Shown here one piece after another: positions 29,156 to 37,533 of a DNA stretch of 64,000 nucleotides. A program made the translations under genes and the position numbers. The notes under the pieces are model-generated. The model did not search any database. It was not told the DNA's origin and was given only the letters and a program-made list of their open reading frames with translations. Origin of the DNA: an uncultured Collinsella sp. GTDB taxonomy: Bacteria; Actinomycetota; Coriobacteriia; Coriobacteriales; Coriobacteriaceae. The stretch is taken from assembly GCA_900541145.1 (NCBI GenBank), contig UQIH01000009.1:23824-87823 (forward strand), written 5' to 3'. Position 1 is the first letter of the stretch. The number at the start of each line of letters is the position of its first letter.

Positions 29156-29203
29156 CATTGGGGACGTTCTTGAATGACTGGTCGTTTAAGAACGTCCCCA
29201 ATG
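29156..29203. repeat. REP-like palindrome related to the RAYT terminal repeats
   Basis: CATTGGGGACGTTCTT (29156-29171) is perfectly repeated in inverse orientation at 29188-29203, with a 16-base loop. The core TTGGGGACGTTC is the same as in the inverted repeats that bound the RAYT gene at 49411-50424. The sequence ATGACTGG follows once within the loop and once after the second arm. Confidence 0.75.
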
Positions 29204-29233
29204 ACTGGGTCGGAAAATTTCTTAAAAAAGTTC

Positions 29234-29261
29234 TTGCCCTGAGCTGATTCGTCCGTATAAT
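29234..29261 (+). promoter_or_regulatory. Promoter of tRNA-Asn
   Basis: TTGCCC (29234-29239) and TATAAT (29256-29261) are separated by 16 bases and lie 30 bases before the tRNA. Confidence 0.8.
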
Positions 29262-29291
29262 AAACTTCGTTGCTTGAGAGCACGCACCTAT

Positions 29292-29366
29292 TCCTCGGTA
29301 GCTCAATGGTAGAGCACGCGGCTGTTAACCGCGCTGTTGTAGGTTCGAGTCCTACCCGGGGAGCCA
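29292..29366 (+). tRNA. tRNA-Asn (anticodon GTT)
   Basis: The acceptor arms TCCTCGG and CCGGGGA pair with one G-U, and the D-arm reads GTAGCTCAATGGTAGAGC. The anticodon loop CTGTTAA carries GTT, and the T-arm has GGTTCGAGTCC. The discriminator base is G, and CCA is encoded at 29364-29366. A promoter lies just upstream and a terminator just downstream, so it is a single-gene unit. Confidence 0.96.
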
Positions 29367-29372
29367 GGTTGT

Positions 29373-29402
29373 AAAACCCGTCGCTTATGTGGCGGGTTTT
29401 TT
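29373..29402 (+). terminator. Terminator of tRNA-Asn
   Basis: AAAACCCGTC and GGCGGGTTTT pair with one G-U around an 8-base loop, followed by further T residues. Confidence 0.85.
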
Positions 29403-29561
29403 CATGCCGCGATCGCCGTTCGCGAACGTTACCATATCAACATTTCGTGTCGAGGATGTAATCCCGAGGCCCGCCACCTCAACATGCCGCGGTCGTTGTA
29501 GAATATTGCAATGATTGCTCCCACGACATGGTGCCGCGAGCACCAAGAAAAGGAGATTCTT

Positions 29562-29918
29562 GTGTCTGAGACCATTAACGGCAGCCTGAGCGTCTCGAAC
29601 GACGTTATTGCCGATATTGCCGGTTATGCCGCGATGACGTGCTATGGCGTTGTCGGTATGGCTGAGCAGCTCCAGGGCGCCGAGAGCGTGCGCCTGCTTG
29701 CCGGTCAGCGCCTCCGCAAGGGCGTGCTTGTCTCCGCCGACGAGAACGGCCTTACGGTCGATCTTCACGTCGTGCTCGAGAACGGCGTCAACATGAAGTC
29801 CGTCTGCCACAATCTTTCGAGCTCCGTTGCCTTCACTCTGCAGGAGATCGCCCAGATCGATCCCGCCAGCCTTAAGATCGGCATCCATATCGACGCGCTC
29901 AAGAGCCGTCTGAACTAG
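29562..29918 (+). CDS. Asp23/Gls24-family envelope-stress-type protein
   Basis: The GTG at 29562 follows AAAAGGAGA and is preferred over an upstream ATG. The 118-residue product has the Asp23/Gls24 pattern 'GSLSVSNDVIADIAGYAAM', 'GVVGMAEQ' and 'DLHVVLENGVNMKSVCHNL'. These small proteins associate with the membrane or cell envelope in Gram-positive bacteria. The gene directly precedes the FakA-like kinase gene, a placement conserved in many Firmicutes and Actinobacteria. Its exact role is unknown. Confidence 0.9.
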   Translation: MSETINGSLSVSNDVIADIAGYAAMTCYGVVGMAEQLQGAESVRLLAGQRLRKGVLVSADENGLTVDLHVVLENGVNMKSVCHNLSSSVAFTLQEIAQIDPASLKIGIHIDALKSRLN

Positions 29919-29945
29919 CATCCGAAAACGGAGATTCAAATACCC

Positions 29946-31607
29946 ATGATTGCAAAGACCATTCGCACCTGTTTTCCGATCGCTGCGGCTGCCGTTTCCG
30001 ACAAGGCCGAGGAGATCAACAAGCTCAACGTCTTCCCCGTACCCGATGGCGATACCGGCACCAACATGTCGCTCACGCTCGCCTCGGTGACCAAGGAGCT
30101 CTCTGCCCTTCCCGCCGATGCCGATATGGAGGCCATCGCCGGTGCCATCACCCACGGCTCTCTCATGGGCGCTCGCGGTAACTCCGGCGTTATCACGTCG
30201 CAGATTCTGCGCGGCGTGGCCGAGGGCCTTGTCTCTGCCGACGAGCCCATTACGTCCGCCAACATTGCCTTCGCCTTCCGTCGTGCCGTCAAGGTCGCCT
30301 TCCAGGCTGTCCGCAAGCCCATCGAGGGCACGATCCTCACGGTCCTGCGCGATGTCTCGACCAAGGCCGATGAGTGCGAGAAGAAGAAGTTCTCGGCCGA
30401 GGATGCGCTCGATGCTATCGTCGTCGAGGCGTACCAGTCCGTCGCCCGCACGCCCGACTTGCTGCCCGTCCTCAAAGAGAACGGCGTGGTCGACTCAGGC
30501 GCCTTCGGCTTTGCCATCTTCCTGGAGAACTTTGTTGCCGCCGCGCTTGGTCGCAGCACCGTTGTCGAGGATTTCTCCGCTACGTTTGACTCCGCCGGCT
30601 CTGCCCGCGATGCCGCTCTTGGCCGCGTTGAGATCGAGGCTAACGACGACTGGGAGGGCTCGGAGTTCCGCTACTGCAACGAGTTTCTCTTTAAGGCCGA
30701 CGCCCCGTTTGACGAGGACGAATGCCTTAAGTTCCTAGGCTCCATGGGCGACTGCGAGCTGCTCGTGGGCGCCTATCCCGACTACAAGATCCATGTGCAC
30801 TCCAATACCCCCAACCTGGTGCTCGAGCACATGCTGCAGCTCGGTCAGATCTATGAGGTCTTTATCCACAACATGGAGATGGAGGCCCACGACCGTACCG
30901 CTAAGATCCACGAGGATCAGGAAAAGGCCGCCGAGCCCGCCAAGGCGCTGGGCTTTGTCGCCGTTGCCGCCGGTTCCGGCGAGGCCGACATCCTCAAGTC
31001 CCTTGGCGTCGACGTGGTCGTCTCCGGTGGCCAGACTATGAATCCCTCGACCGCCGACCTGCTGGGCGCGGTGGACCAGGTCAACGCGACCTCGGTCATC
31101 ATCTTGCCCAACAACGGCAACATCCGCATGGCCGCTGAGGCTGCTGCCTCAGCCTGCACCGACAAGAAGGTCGCCGTCGTTCCCACCAAGACCGTCCCGC
31201 AGGCCTTCTCCGCGCTGTTCGCAGTCCTGCCCGATTCCGAGCTCGAGGATGCCGTCGCCGCCATGGTCGACGCCATCAGCGAGGTCCGCGATGGCGAGGT
31301 CACCCGCGCCGTGCGCGACTCCAGTGCCTCTGACGGTTCTCCGATTCACTCCGGTGACGTCATGGGTATCATCGCCGGCTCCATCGACGTGGTCGGCTCC
31401 GACGTGAAGCAGGTCACGCTCGACTGCATCAACCGCATGCAGGAGGAAGAGGAGGGCGACGCGCTGACGATTCTGGCCGGCGAGGAGCTGTCCGATGAGG
31501 CCTTTCAGGAGATCGTCGACGCCATCGAGGAAGCTCAGCCCGACTTGGAGATTGACGCCCATCGTGGCGAGCAGCCGCTCTATCCCGTGATCTTCTCGAT
31601 CGAGTAG
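29946..31607 (+). CDS. fakA: DAK2-domain fatty acid kinase FakA-like protein
   Basis: The 553-residue protein starts with a DAK2 (dihydroxyacetone-kinase L) domain: 'NVFPVPDGDTGTNM' has the Mg-ATP-binding aspartates and 'HGSLMGARGNSGVITSQIL' the glycine loop. A middle domain and a C-terminal DegV-related domain ('DVVVSGGQTMNPSTADLL') follow. FakA phosphorylates fatty acids held by a FakB binding protein so that they enter phospholipid synthesis through PlsX. plsX and acpP lie downstream in the same gene run, which fits. The older name YloV refers to the same family. Confidence 0.88.
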   Translation: MIAKTIRTCFPIAAAAVSDKAEEINKLNVFPVPDGDTGTNMSLTLASVTKELSALPADADMEAIAGAITHGSLMGARGNSGVITSQILRGVAEGLVSADEPITSANIAFAFRRAVKVAFQAVRKPIEGTILTVLRDVSTKADECEKKKFSAEDALDAIVVEAYQSVARTPDLLPVLKENGVVDSGAFGFAIFLENFVAAALGRSTVVEDFSATFDSAGSARDAALGRVEIEANDDWEGSEFRYCNEFLFKADAPFDEDECLKFLGSMGDCELLVGAYPDYKIHVHSNTPNLVLEHMLQLGQIYEVFIHNMEMEAHDRTAKIHEDQEKAAEPAKALGFVAVAAGSGEADILKSLGVDVVVSGGQTMNPSTADLLGAVDQVNATSVIILPNNGNIRMAAEAAASACTDKKVAVVPTKTVPQAFSALFAVLPDSELEDAVAAMVDAISEVRDGEVTRAVRDSSASDGSPIHSGDVMGIIAGSIDVVGSDVKQVTLDCINRMQEEEEGDALTILAGEELSDEAFQEIVDAIEEAQPDLEIDAHRGEQPLYPVIFSIE

Positions 31608-31617
31608 GCATCTGCCC

Positions 31618-33795
31618 ATGTCCGAGCTCTGCTCCGTGCCGCGCGTCTCGGAGCGCTTTGCCCAGAGCAATGCGCTCGACGAGGATATCGCGCGACTCAA
31701 ATATGTTTCGGGTAAACGTGAGGAGGCCCTTCGCCGTCTGGGAATTAGGACGGTGGGGGACCTCCTTCTCCATATCCCTCATCGATACCTCGACTTTACC
31801 CGTTCGTGGTCCATCGAGATGGCGCCCATCGGTACCGTGTGCACCATCATCGCCACGGTCGACCGCATCGTCCAAAAGCAGCCGCGTCCGCGCATGCAGG
31901 TGACCGAGGTATCGCTGGTGGACGAGACGGGCGTGTTGCAGGTCGCCTTTTTCCGCCAGCCCTGGATTGCCCAGCAGCTTAAACAGGGCGACCGCCTGGC
32001 CGTGATGGGCAAGGTCGAGTTTGCCTACGGTTTTAAGCAGATGGCCTCGCCGCACTTTGAAAAGCTCGATGACGGGCGTGCTGCGGGCACCATCCTGCCG
32101 GTCCATTACGTGAGCGATGGCGTGAGCCAGGCATGGATGCGCCGCATCGTAAGCGGCGCGCTCGAGGTCGTCGGCAATCCGTTCGATCCGATTCCCGCGC
32201 CGCTGCGCGCAAAGCGGAAGCTCATGAGCAATGCCCGCGCGTTGCGTTCGATCCACTTTCCATCGAGTATGGCAGAGCGCGATATCGCGCGCGCACGGCT
32301 TGCCTACGAGGAGTGCCTCTACCTGCAGCTGGCGCTGCGCCTGCGCAACGTCGGCGGCCTGGTCGATGTGGTTCCCTATGCCCACACCGCGGGCGAGCAC
32401 CTGGCCGCGCTTAAGCAAGCCCTGCCGTTTTCGCTGAGCGACGAGCAGGAGACCGCGTTCCAAGATATCCTGCGCGATATGTGCGATGGTGGGCGCGTGA
32501 TGAACCGCCTGCTGCTGGGCGATGTCGGTACCGGTAAGACCGCCGTTGCCGCCTGCGCTCTGGCTGTGGCTTCCGATAGCGGTACGCAGGCCTGCGTTAT
32601 GGCGCCCACGGGCGTGTTGGCGCGCCAATATGCCGATAAGACCGGCCCTCTGCTCTCGCAGGCGGGCATGTCCTGGGCGCTTCTGACGGGTGCCACGCCG
32701 GCCTCAGAGCGCGAGCAGATCCATGCCCAGCTTGAATCGGGCGAGCTCGACGTCCTCTTTGGAACCCACGCGGTGCTTTCGGATAACGTTGCGTTCAATC
32801 ATCTGTCGCTTGTCGTCATCGACGAGCAGCACCGGTTTGGCGTTGGCCAACGCAACGCCCTACGTGCGAAGGGCCCCGGTGCGGACCTGCTCGTTATGAC
32901 GGCGACACCGATCCCGCGTACGCTGGCGCTTTCGGTCTACGGCGATCTGGACACGAGTATCATCCGCCATCGGCCCGTCCCTGGCGCTGGCGTGACGACA
33001 CGCGTGCTCACCGAGTCGAGCCGCGACCTCGCCTATGGCGCCATCCGCGAGGCGCATGAAAAGGGTCAGCAGGCCTACGTGATTTGCCCGCTCGTGGAGC
33101 CGAGTGACTCGGCCGATGAGCTTGAAGACGTGCCCGGTATCGCCCGCGACGACGAGGGCCGCGTGACCGTGCCTGTGCCGCTGCACGATACGGCGACCGA
33201 GCTCGATCGCCTGCGTCTGGCGTTGCCGGGTCTTGCCATCGAGCGCCTTCACGGCCGTATGCCAGCGGGGGAGAAGGATCGCGTGATCGACGCCTTCAAG
33301 CGTGGCGAGATTGACGTGCTCGTCTCGACTACGGTGGTCGAGGTGGGCGTCGACGTGCCCAACGCCACCGTCATGGTCATCGAGAACGGTGAGCGGTTTG
33401 GCTTGGCGGCGCTGCATCAGCTACGCGGTCGCGTGGGCCGCGGCAGCGTGTCGGGCACGTGCCTGGTCATGACGCACTCCAAGGGCAATGGCGGCGCCTC
33501 GGCGGCACAAGACCGTCTCCAGTCGCTCGAAAAGACCTCGGATGGTTTTACGCTTGCCCAGATGGACCTGCGTCTGCGTCACGAGGGCGAAATCCTGGGG
33601 TACCGTCAGCACGGTGGCGTGACCTTGCGCTTTGTGGACCTGGATGCCGATGAGGACCTTATCGAATGGGCCCATTTGGACGCGGTCGAGCTCTTGCGGT
33701 ATGCTTGCAACCTTGACTCTGTGGCGACGCGTCCCTTGCGCGAGGCGGTCGCCATGCGTTATCGACATATCTTTAAGGAGGTCAGCGGAGGATGA
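31618..33795 (+). CDS. recG: ATP-dependent DNA helicase RecG
   Basis: The 725-residue protein has an N-terminal OB wedge domain ('VTEVSLVDETGVLQVAFF'). Helicase motifs include Walker A 'LLGDVGTGKTAVA', the DEQH box 'IDEQHRFGVGQR', 'MTATPIPRTLAL' and the C-terminal 'VSTTVVEVGVDVPNA' with 'QLRGRVGRG'. RecG reverses stalled replication forks and processes recombination intermediates. It overlaps rsmD by 4 bases. Confidence 0.95.
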   Translation: MSELCSVPRVSERFAQSNALDEDIARLKYVSGKREEALRRLGIRTVGDLLLHIPHRYLDFTRSWSIEMAPIGTVCTIIATVDRIVQKQPRPRMQVTEVSLVDETGVLQVAFFRQPWIAQQLKQGDRLAVMGKVEFAYGFKQMASPHFEKLDDGRAAGTILPVHYVSDGVSQAWMRRIVSGALEVVGNPFDPIPAPLRAKRKLMSNARALRSIHFPSSMAERDIARARLAYEECLYLQLALRLRNVGGLVDVVPYAHTAGEHLAALKQALPFSLSDEQETAFQDILRDMCDGGRVMNRLLLGDVGTGKTAVAACALAVASDSGTQACVMAPTGVLARQYADKTGPLLSQAGMSWALLTGATPASEREQIHAQLESGELDVLFGTHAVLSDNVAFNHLSLVVIDEQHRFGVGQRNALRAKGPGADLLVMTATPIPRTLALSVYGDLDTSIIRHRPVPGAGVTTRVLTESSRDLAYGAIREAHEKGQQAYVICPLVEPSDSADELEDVPGIARDDEGRVTVPVPLHDTATELDRLRLALPGLAIERLHGRMPAGEKDRVIDAFKRGEIDVLVSTTVVEVGVDVPNATVMVIENGERFGLAALHQLRGRVGRGSVSGTCLVMTHSKGNGGASAAQDRLQSLEKTSDGFTLAQMDLRLRHEGEILGYRQHGGVTLRFVDLDADEDLIEWAHLDAVELLRYACNLDSVATRPLREAVAMRYRHIFKEVSGG

Positions 33796-34448
33796 GAATC
33801 ATCGGCGGCGAATGGCGCGGTCGTAAGATCGAGGAGCCCCGTGGTCGCGATGTCACCCGCCCCACGACTGATCGCGTGCGCGAGGCGTGCGCATCTATGG
33901 TCATGTCGGCATTCGATTTCGATTTGGACGAGGTTCGTGTGCTGGACGCCTTTGGCGGCTCCGGTGCCTTAGGGTTAGAGATGCTCTCTCGTGGGGCCCG
34001 CTCGCTCACGACGTTTGAGATCGATCGCAACGCCGCGCGGCTCATTACCAAGAATATCGAGTCGCTCTGCCGTGACCGTGCGCGTTGGCGTGTGGTCACG
34101 GGCGACATGCTGGCAAGTGCCTCGCGCGGTCGTGTACCGGGCGGCCCCTTTGATTTGGTCCTGCTCGACCCGCCCTATGCTTTTGGTGCCGAGCCGGTCG
34201 AGGAAATGCTGCAGAACCTGGCTCAGCAGGGTCTGCTTGCGCCTGGCGCTTATGCCCTGTTTGAGCATGCCTCCGCCGATGCGGGCGCGCATCCGGCAGG
34301 CTTTGAGACTGTACGTGAGAAGCGCTACGGCATTACCTCGGTCGACCTGCTTCGTTGGGTCGGCGATGACGACGGTGAGGACGATAGTGCCGTCACCGAT
34401 GCCGATAACAACGATGCCACGACGTTTCAGGAGGACGCCCATGAATGA
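33792..34448 (+). CDS. rsmD: 16S rRNA (guanine-966 N2)-methyltransferase RsmD
   Basis: The 218-residue protein opens with 'MRIIGGEWRGRKIEEPRG' and has the SAM site 'VLDAFGGSGALGLEMLSRGA' and the catalytic 'LVLLDPPYAF'. It methylates G966 of 16S rRNA. The C-terminal ~20 residues are acidic and low in complexity. The gene overlaps both recG and coaD, a common pairing. Confidence 0.94.
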   Translation: MRIIGGEWRGRKIEEPRGRDVTRPTTDRVREACASMVMSAFDFDLDEVRVLDAFGGSGALGLEMLSRGARSLTTFEIDRNAARLITKNIESLCRDRARWRVVTGDMLASASRGRVPGGPFDLVLLDPPYAFGAEPVEEMLQNLAQQGLLAPGAYALFEHASADAGAHPAGFETVREKRYGITSVDLLRWVGDDDGEDDSAVTDADNNDATTFQEDAHE

Positions 34449-34938
34449 CACCATCAACCGCGTGATCGTCCCGGGCACCTTCGATCCCATCACGTTTGGC
34501 CATATCGATGTGATCCGCCGCGCCCGCCGCATCTTTCCCAGTGTGATCGTCGCTGTTGCAGAGTCGCAGGGTAAAAACGGTGTGGGCACCACGTTTATGC
34601 TCGATGAGCGCGTGGCGCTGGCCCGCGAGGCGCTCGGTAATATCGACGGCGTCGAAGTCCTGCCCTTTACCGGCCTCTTGGTCGACTTCGCTCGTGAGCA
34701 GGGGGCGGGGGCCGTGGTCAAGGGCCTGCGCGCCATGACCGACTTTGAGTATGAGCTGCAGCAGGCCGACCTCAATTATCGCTTGGATAGCGAGCTGGAG
34801 TCCATCTTTGTCATGAGTGCTCCGCAGTACGGTTACATCTCGAGCTCGGTCGTTCGCCAGATCGCCTCGCTCGGCAGCGATGTATCGACGTTTGTGCCGC
34901 CCAACGTGGTCGAAGCGCTCAGACATCGCTTTTCGTGA
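34441..34938 (+). CDS. coaD: Phosphopantetheine adenylyltransferase
   Basis: ATG 34441 follows AGGAGG and overlaps rsmD by 8 bases. The 165-residue enzyme has the nucleotidyltransferase motif 'PGTFDPITFGHIDVI' and the C-terminal 'YISSSVVRQIASLG'. It makes dephospho-CoA from phosphopantetheine and ATP, the penultimate step in CoA synthesis. Confidence 0.95.
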   Translation: MNDTINRVIVPGTFDPITFGHIDVIRRARRIFPSVIVAVAESQGKNGVGTTFMLDERVALAREALGNIDGVEVLPFTGLLVDFAREQGAGAVVKGLRAMTDFEYELQQADLNYRLDSELESIFVMSAPQYGYISSSVVRQIASLGSDVSTFVPPNVVEALRHRFS

Positions 34939-35006
34939 CGTTTTTTATTGCCTGGTGGCATGTGGTAAACTAGCACGATGATATGTTACCTATGAAAGGA
35001 GACCGG

Positions 35007-35504
35007 ATGCCGGGCGAGAATTTTCCTGGCGATAGGATCGTCAGCTTGGTCGATGAGCTCGAAGGGCTGATCGAGGAAGCCAAGCCGCCTTTCGGCAAGA
35101 ACGCTCAGTTCAAGGTCATCGACGCCGACGTGTTCTTCAATATCCTCGACGAGATCCGCATGAGCTATCCCGAGGAATGGCAGAAGTCCCGCCGTATCCT
35201 TAAGGAGCGCGAGGAGCTTATGGCTTCCGCCGCCGCTCAGGCCGATTCCATCATCGCCGACGCTCAGCAGCAGGCCCTCACCATTGCCGGTGAGCAGGAG
35301 ATCGTCCGACTTGCGCAGCAGCAGGCCGACGACATCCGCGATCGTGCCCAGCAGTACGAGCGCGAGACGCGTTATGCTGCCGAGGACTACGCAGAGCAGG
35401 TCTTTACGCACCTGGAGGAGAACCTCAAGAGCCTGACCGGCACCGTTACCCGTTGCCGTCAGCAGCTCAACGAGGGTGCCGCCCAACAGAATGGTCAGTG
35501 GTAA
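35007..35504 (+). CDS. SepIVA/DivIVA-like coiled-coil protein
   Basis: ATG 35007 follows AAAGGAGA and is preferred over ATG 34992. The 165-residue product has an N-terminal helical segment 'VSLVDELEGLIEEAK' and then a long Ala/Gln/Glu coiled coil from about residue 65. It ends in a segment resembling the end of mycobacterial Rv2927c (SepIVA), a septation factor. The neighbourhood coaD - this gene - yceD - rpmF - rnc - smc - ftsY also resembles the SepIVA locus. I therefore infer a cell-division or envelope-growth role; similarity is by memory, not by a search. Annotators may call it an ATP synthase subunit B-like coiled coil. Confidence 0.6.
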   Translation: MPGENFPGDRIVSLVDELEGLIEEAKPPFGKNAQFKVIDADVFFNILDEIRMSYPEEWQKSRRILKEREELMASAAAQADSIIADAQQQALTIAGEQEIVRLAQQQADDIRDRAQQYERETRYAAEDYAEQVFTHLEENLKSLTGTVTRCRQQLNEGAAQQNGQW

Positions 35505-36058
35505 TGGCTGAGTTCCCGAGCGTTACCGTCGATCTTTCCGAGCAGCTCGAGTTTCCTGGAGATTCGTATCCGCTGACCGGTAAGGTCGATGTCGCCACCT
35601 ACACGGTGGGCGAGAAGGAGTACCAGCTTCAGGACGGCATCGACTACGACGTTGTCTTTACCAATGCCGGTACCGGTGTCTTGCTCACGGGCATGGTCCG
35701 CGCGCACGCCACCGGCGAGTGCGACCGTTGCCTGGAGCCCGCCTCGTTTGATATCGCCGGCGAGATCGAGGAGTTCTACCTCTTTGAGGAGCCCGAGGAT
35801 CCCGAGGCCTACGAGGACGGCTACGAGCTCCTGTGTGAGGACCGCATCGTCGATCTGGGTGAGCCCATCAACGACGCGGTCGTCATGGACACGCCGTTTG
35901 TGGTGCTCTGCAAGCCCGATTGCCGCGGTCTGTGCCCCACATGCGGTTGCAATCTCAACGTCGAGCAATGCGATTGCGCCGCCCAGGCAGAGGCAGAATG
36001 GGCCGCTGCCACGGAAAATCCATTTGCAGCATTGAAGAATCTCAAGCTTGATGAGTAA
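35504..36058 (+). CDS. yceD: YceD/DUF177-family protein
   Basis: The ATG overlaps the stop of the preceding gene by one base (TAATG). The 184-residue protein has the YceD features: an N-terminal beta region, 'ATGECDRCLEPASFDI', an acidic middle, and a cysteine-rich end, 'CKPDCRGLCPTCGCNL', that may bind zinc. The family is linked to 23S rRNA accumulation and is almost always next to rpmF, as here. Confidence 0.92.
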   Translation: MAEFPSVTVDLSEQLEFPGDSYPLTGKVDVATYTVGEKEYQLQDGIDYDVVFTNAGTGVLLTGMVRAHATGECDRCLEPASFDIAGEIEEFYLFEEPEDPEAYEDGYELLCEDRIVDLGEPINDAVVMDTPFVVLCKPDCRGLCPTCGCNLNVEQCDCAAQAEAEWAAATENPFAALKNLKLDE

Positions 36059-36122
36059 AACTGTGGTAGTATCGCTACTTGCGCGTAATCGCCACACTGG
36101 ATAGTTCATAAGGAAGGTCACT

Positions 36123-36302
36123 ATGCCCGTACCTAAACAAAAGCAGGGTCGTATCCGCACTCACACCCGTCGTTCCGCCAACATGAAGATCTCGGCTGCG
36201 GCTCAGTCCACGTGCCCCCGTTGCGGCGCTGTCAAGCTTCCGCACCACGTGTGCCCCAGCTGCGGTTTCTACAAGGACCGCGAGGTTATCGTTACCGAGT
36301 AA
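36123..36302 (+). CDS. rpmF: Ribosomal protein bL32
   Basis: This 59-residue gene begins 'MPVPKQKQGRIRTHTRRS' and has the zinc-ribbon pairs 'CPRCGAVKLPHHVCPSCGF'. The four cysteines show the zinc-binding C+ form of bL32. AAGGAAGG precedes the ATG. It lies 64 bases after yceD, the conserved order. Confidence 0.96.
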   Translation: MPVPKQKQGRIRTHTRRSANMKISAAAQSTCPRCGAVKLPHHVCPSCGFYKDREVIVTE

Positions 36303-36344
36303 CGGTATACTCTGGATGCGATGCCGTTCCAAATGGAACCACAA

Positions 36345-36372
36345 TGGCCGGCTCAATGAGTCGGCCATTTTT
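36345..36372 (+). terminator. Terminator-type hairpin between rpmF and plsX
   Basis: TGGCCG (36345-36350) and CGGCCA (36362-36367) form the base of a stem that can extend to 11 pairs with one G-U, followed by five T residues. A TATACT box at 36306-36311 lies upstream, so plsX may have its own promoter with this hairpin as a leader attenuator. It may equally just end the rpmF message. Confidence 0.75.
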
Positions 36373-36389
36373 GTATAAGGAGCATGTAT

Positions 36390-37409
36390 ATGAGTAACGT
36401 TCGCGTTTGTGTAGACGTTGTGGGCGGAGACGAGAAACCTCAGGTTGTTCTCGATGGTATCGAGGCTGCACTTGCCGCCGATCCCGATATCGAGGTCTTG
36501 GCAGCTGGCCCCGCCGAAATCGTCAATCCCTTTGCCGCTTCCCATGCACGTGTTGAGGCCCTTGAGGCACCTGACGTTATCGCCATGGATGACGATCCCA
36601 TTCGCGCCGTGATGACCAAACGCAAGTCGTCGATCGTGCTGTCGTGTCGCGCCATCAAGAAGGGTAATGCGGACGCGTTCTTCTCTGCCGGCTCCACCGG
36701 CGCCATGACCGCCGCCGCCACCGCCTATGTGACGCCGTTTAGGTATCAGGCCGAAGGCAAGAAGCAGCCGGTGCGCCCCTGTCTGACCAATGCGCTGCCC
36801 AATCGCGCCGGCGGTCTGACGGTGCTGTGCGATATGGGCGCCAACCCCGATGTCGAGGTCGATGACATGGTGCGTTTTGCCCAGATGGGTAGCGCCTATG
36901 CCCGCGTCGTCCTGGGCATCGAGCATCCCCGCGTGGGCCTGCTTGCCAACGGCACCGAGGACGAGAAGGGCTCCAACTTTACCAAGGCCTGCTTCCCGGC
37001 CATGAAAGCCGCCGTTCCCGGCTTTGTTGGTAACTGCGAGGGAACGGACATCACCTCAGGTAACTTCGATGTCGTCGTTGCCGATGGCATGTCGGGCAAT
37101 ATTGCGCTCAAGGCCACCGAGGGCGCTGCCAAGTTTTTACTGCAGGAGCTCAAGGGCGCCTTTATGTCTTCGCTCGGCACCAAGATTGCCGCGCTGCTCA
37201 TCAAAAAGCAGATGCGCGAGATTAAAGCCAAGCTTTCGGGCGACGCCAAGGGCGGCGCGATTCTTTTGGGCCTGCGCGGCGTGGTCCTGATCGGCCATGG
37301 CGCCACCTCGGTCGAGGCTGTCAAAAACGGTACGCTCGCGGCGGCCGAAGCCGTGCGCGCCGGACTGGTCGAGAATGTCGCCAACTCTATGGACGGTATC
37401 GTTTTATAA
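36390..37409 (+). CDS. plsX: Phosphate acyltransferase PlsX
   Basis: ATG 36390 lies 7 bases after AAGGAG and is preferred over ATG 36384. The 339-residue protein has the PlsX pattern 'VCVDVVGGDEKPQVVLDG' (usually D-x-M-G-G-D), 'AFFSAGSTGAMTAAA' and 'GTEDEKGSNFTKACFP'. It makes acyl-phosphate from acyl-ACP to start phospholipid synthesis. It precedes acpP and belongs with FakA encoded upstream. The Met in the usual DxMGGD motif is Val here. Confidence 0.92.
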   Translation: MSNVRVCVDVVGGDEKPQVVLDGIEAALAADPDIEVLAAGPAEIVNPFAASHARVEALEAPDVIAMDDDPIRAVMTKRKSSIVLSCRAIKKGNADAFFSAGSTGAMTAAATAYVTPFRYQAEGKKQPVRPCLTNALPNRAGGLTVLCDMGANPDVEVDDMVRFAQMGSAYARVVLGIEHPRVGLLANGTEDEKGSNFTKACFPAMKAAVPGFVGNCEGTDITSGNFDVVVADGMSGNIALKATEGAAKFLLQELKGAFMSSLGTKIAALLIKKQMREIKAKLSGDAKGGAILLGLRGVVLIGHGATSVEAVKNGTLAAAEAVRAGLVENVANSMDGIVL

Positions 37410-37456
37410 GAGCGAGTAAGAGTGCTGTTATGTGCTTCGCGGCGCACGTCGTGGGG

Positions 37457-37504
37457 TAGAATCAGAACCGTGTCTTGGTACCGCCCGGGCGGTACCATTC
37501 TTTT
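37457..37504 (+). promoter_or_regulatory. acpP promoter box and perfect palindromic attenuator
   Basis: TAGAAT at 37457-37462 is a plausible -10 element. GGTACCGCCCGGGCGGTACC at 37477-37496 is a perfect 20-base palindrome followed by ATTCTTTT. As in front of rimP and plsX, a terminator-like hairpin sits between an apparent promoter and the start codon at 37534. A role as a protein-binding operator is an alternative. Confidence 0.6.
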
Positions 37505-37533
37505 GGTATTCATGCACTATGAGAGGAAGCGCT

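Noticed and set aside
29417..29428. CGTTCGCGAACG palindrome as a LexA/SOS box
   Set aside because: The half-sites are in the inverse order of the actinobacterial GAAC-N4-GTTC box, and the downstream gene is not a DNA-damage gene.
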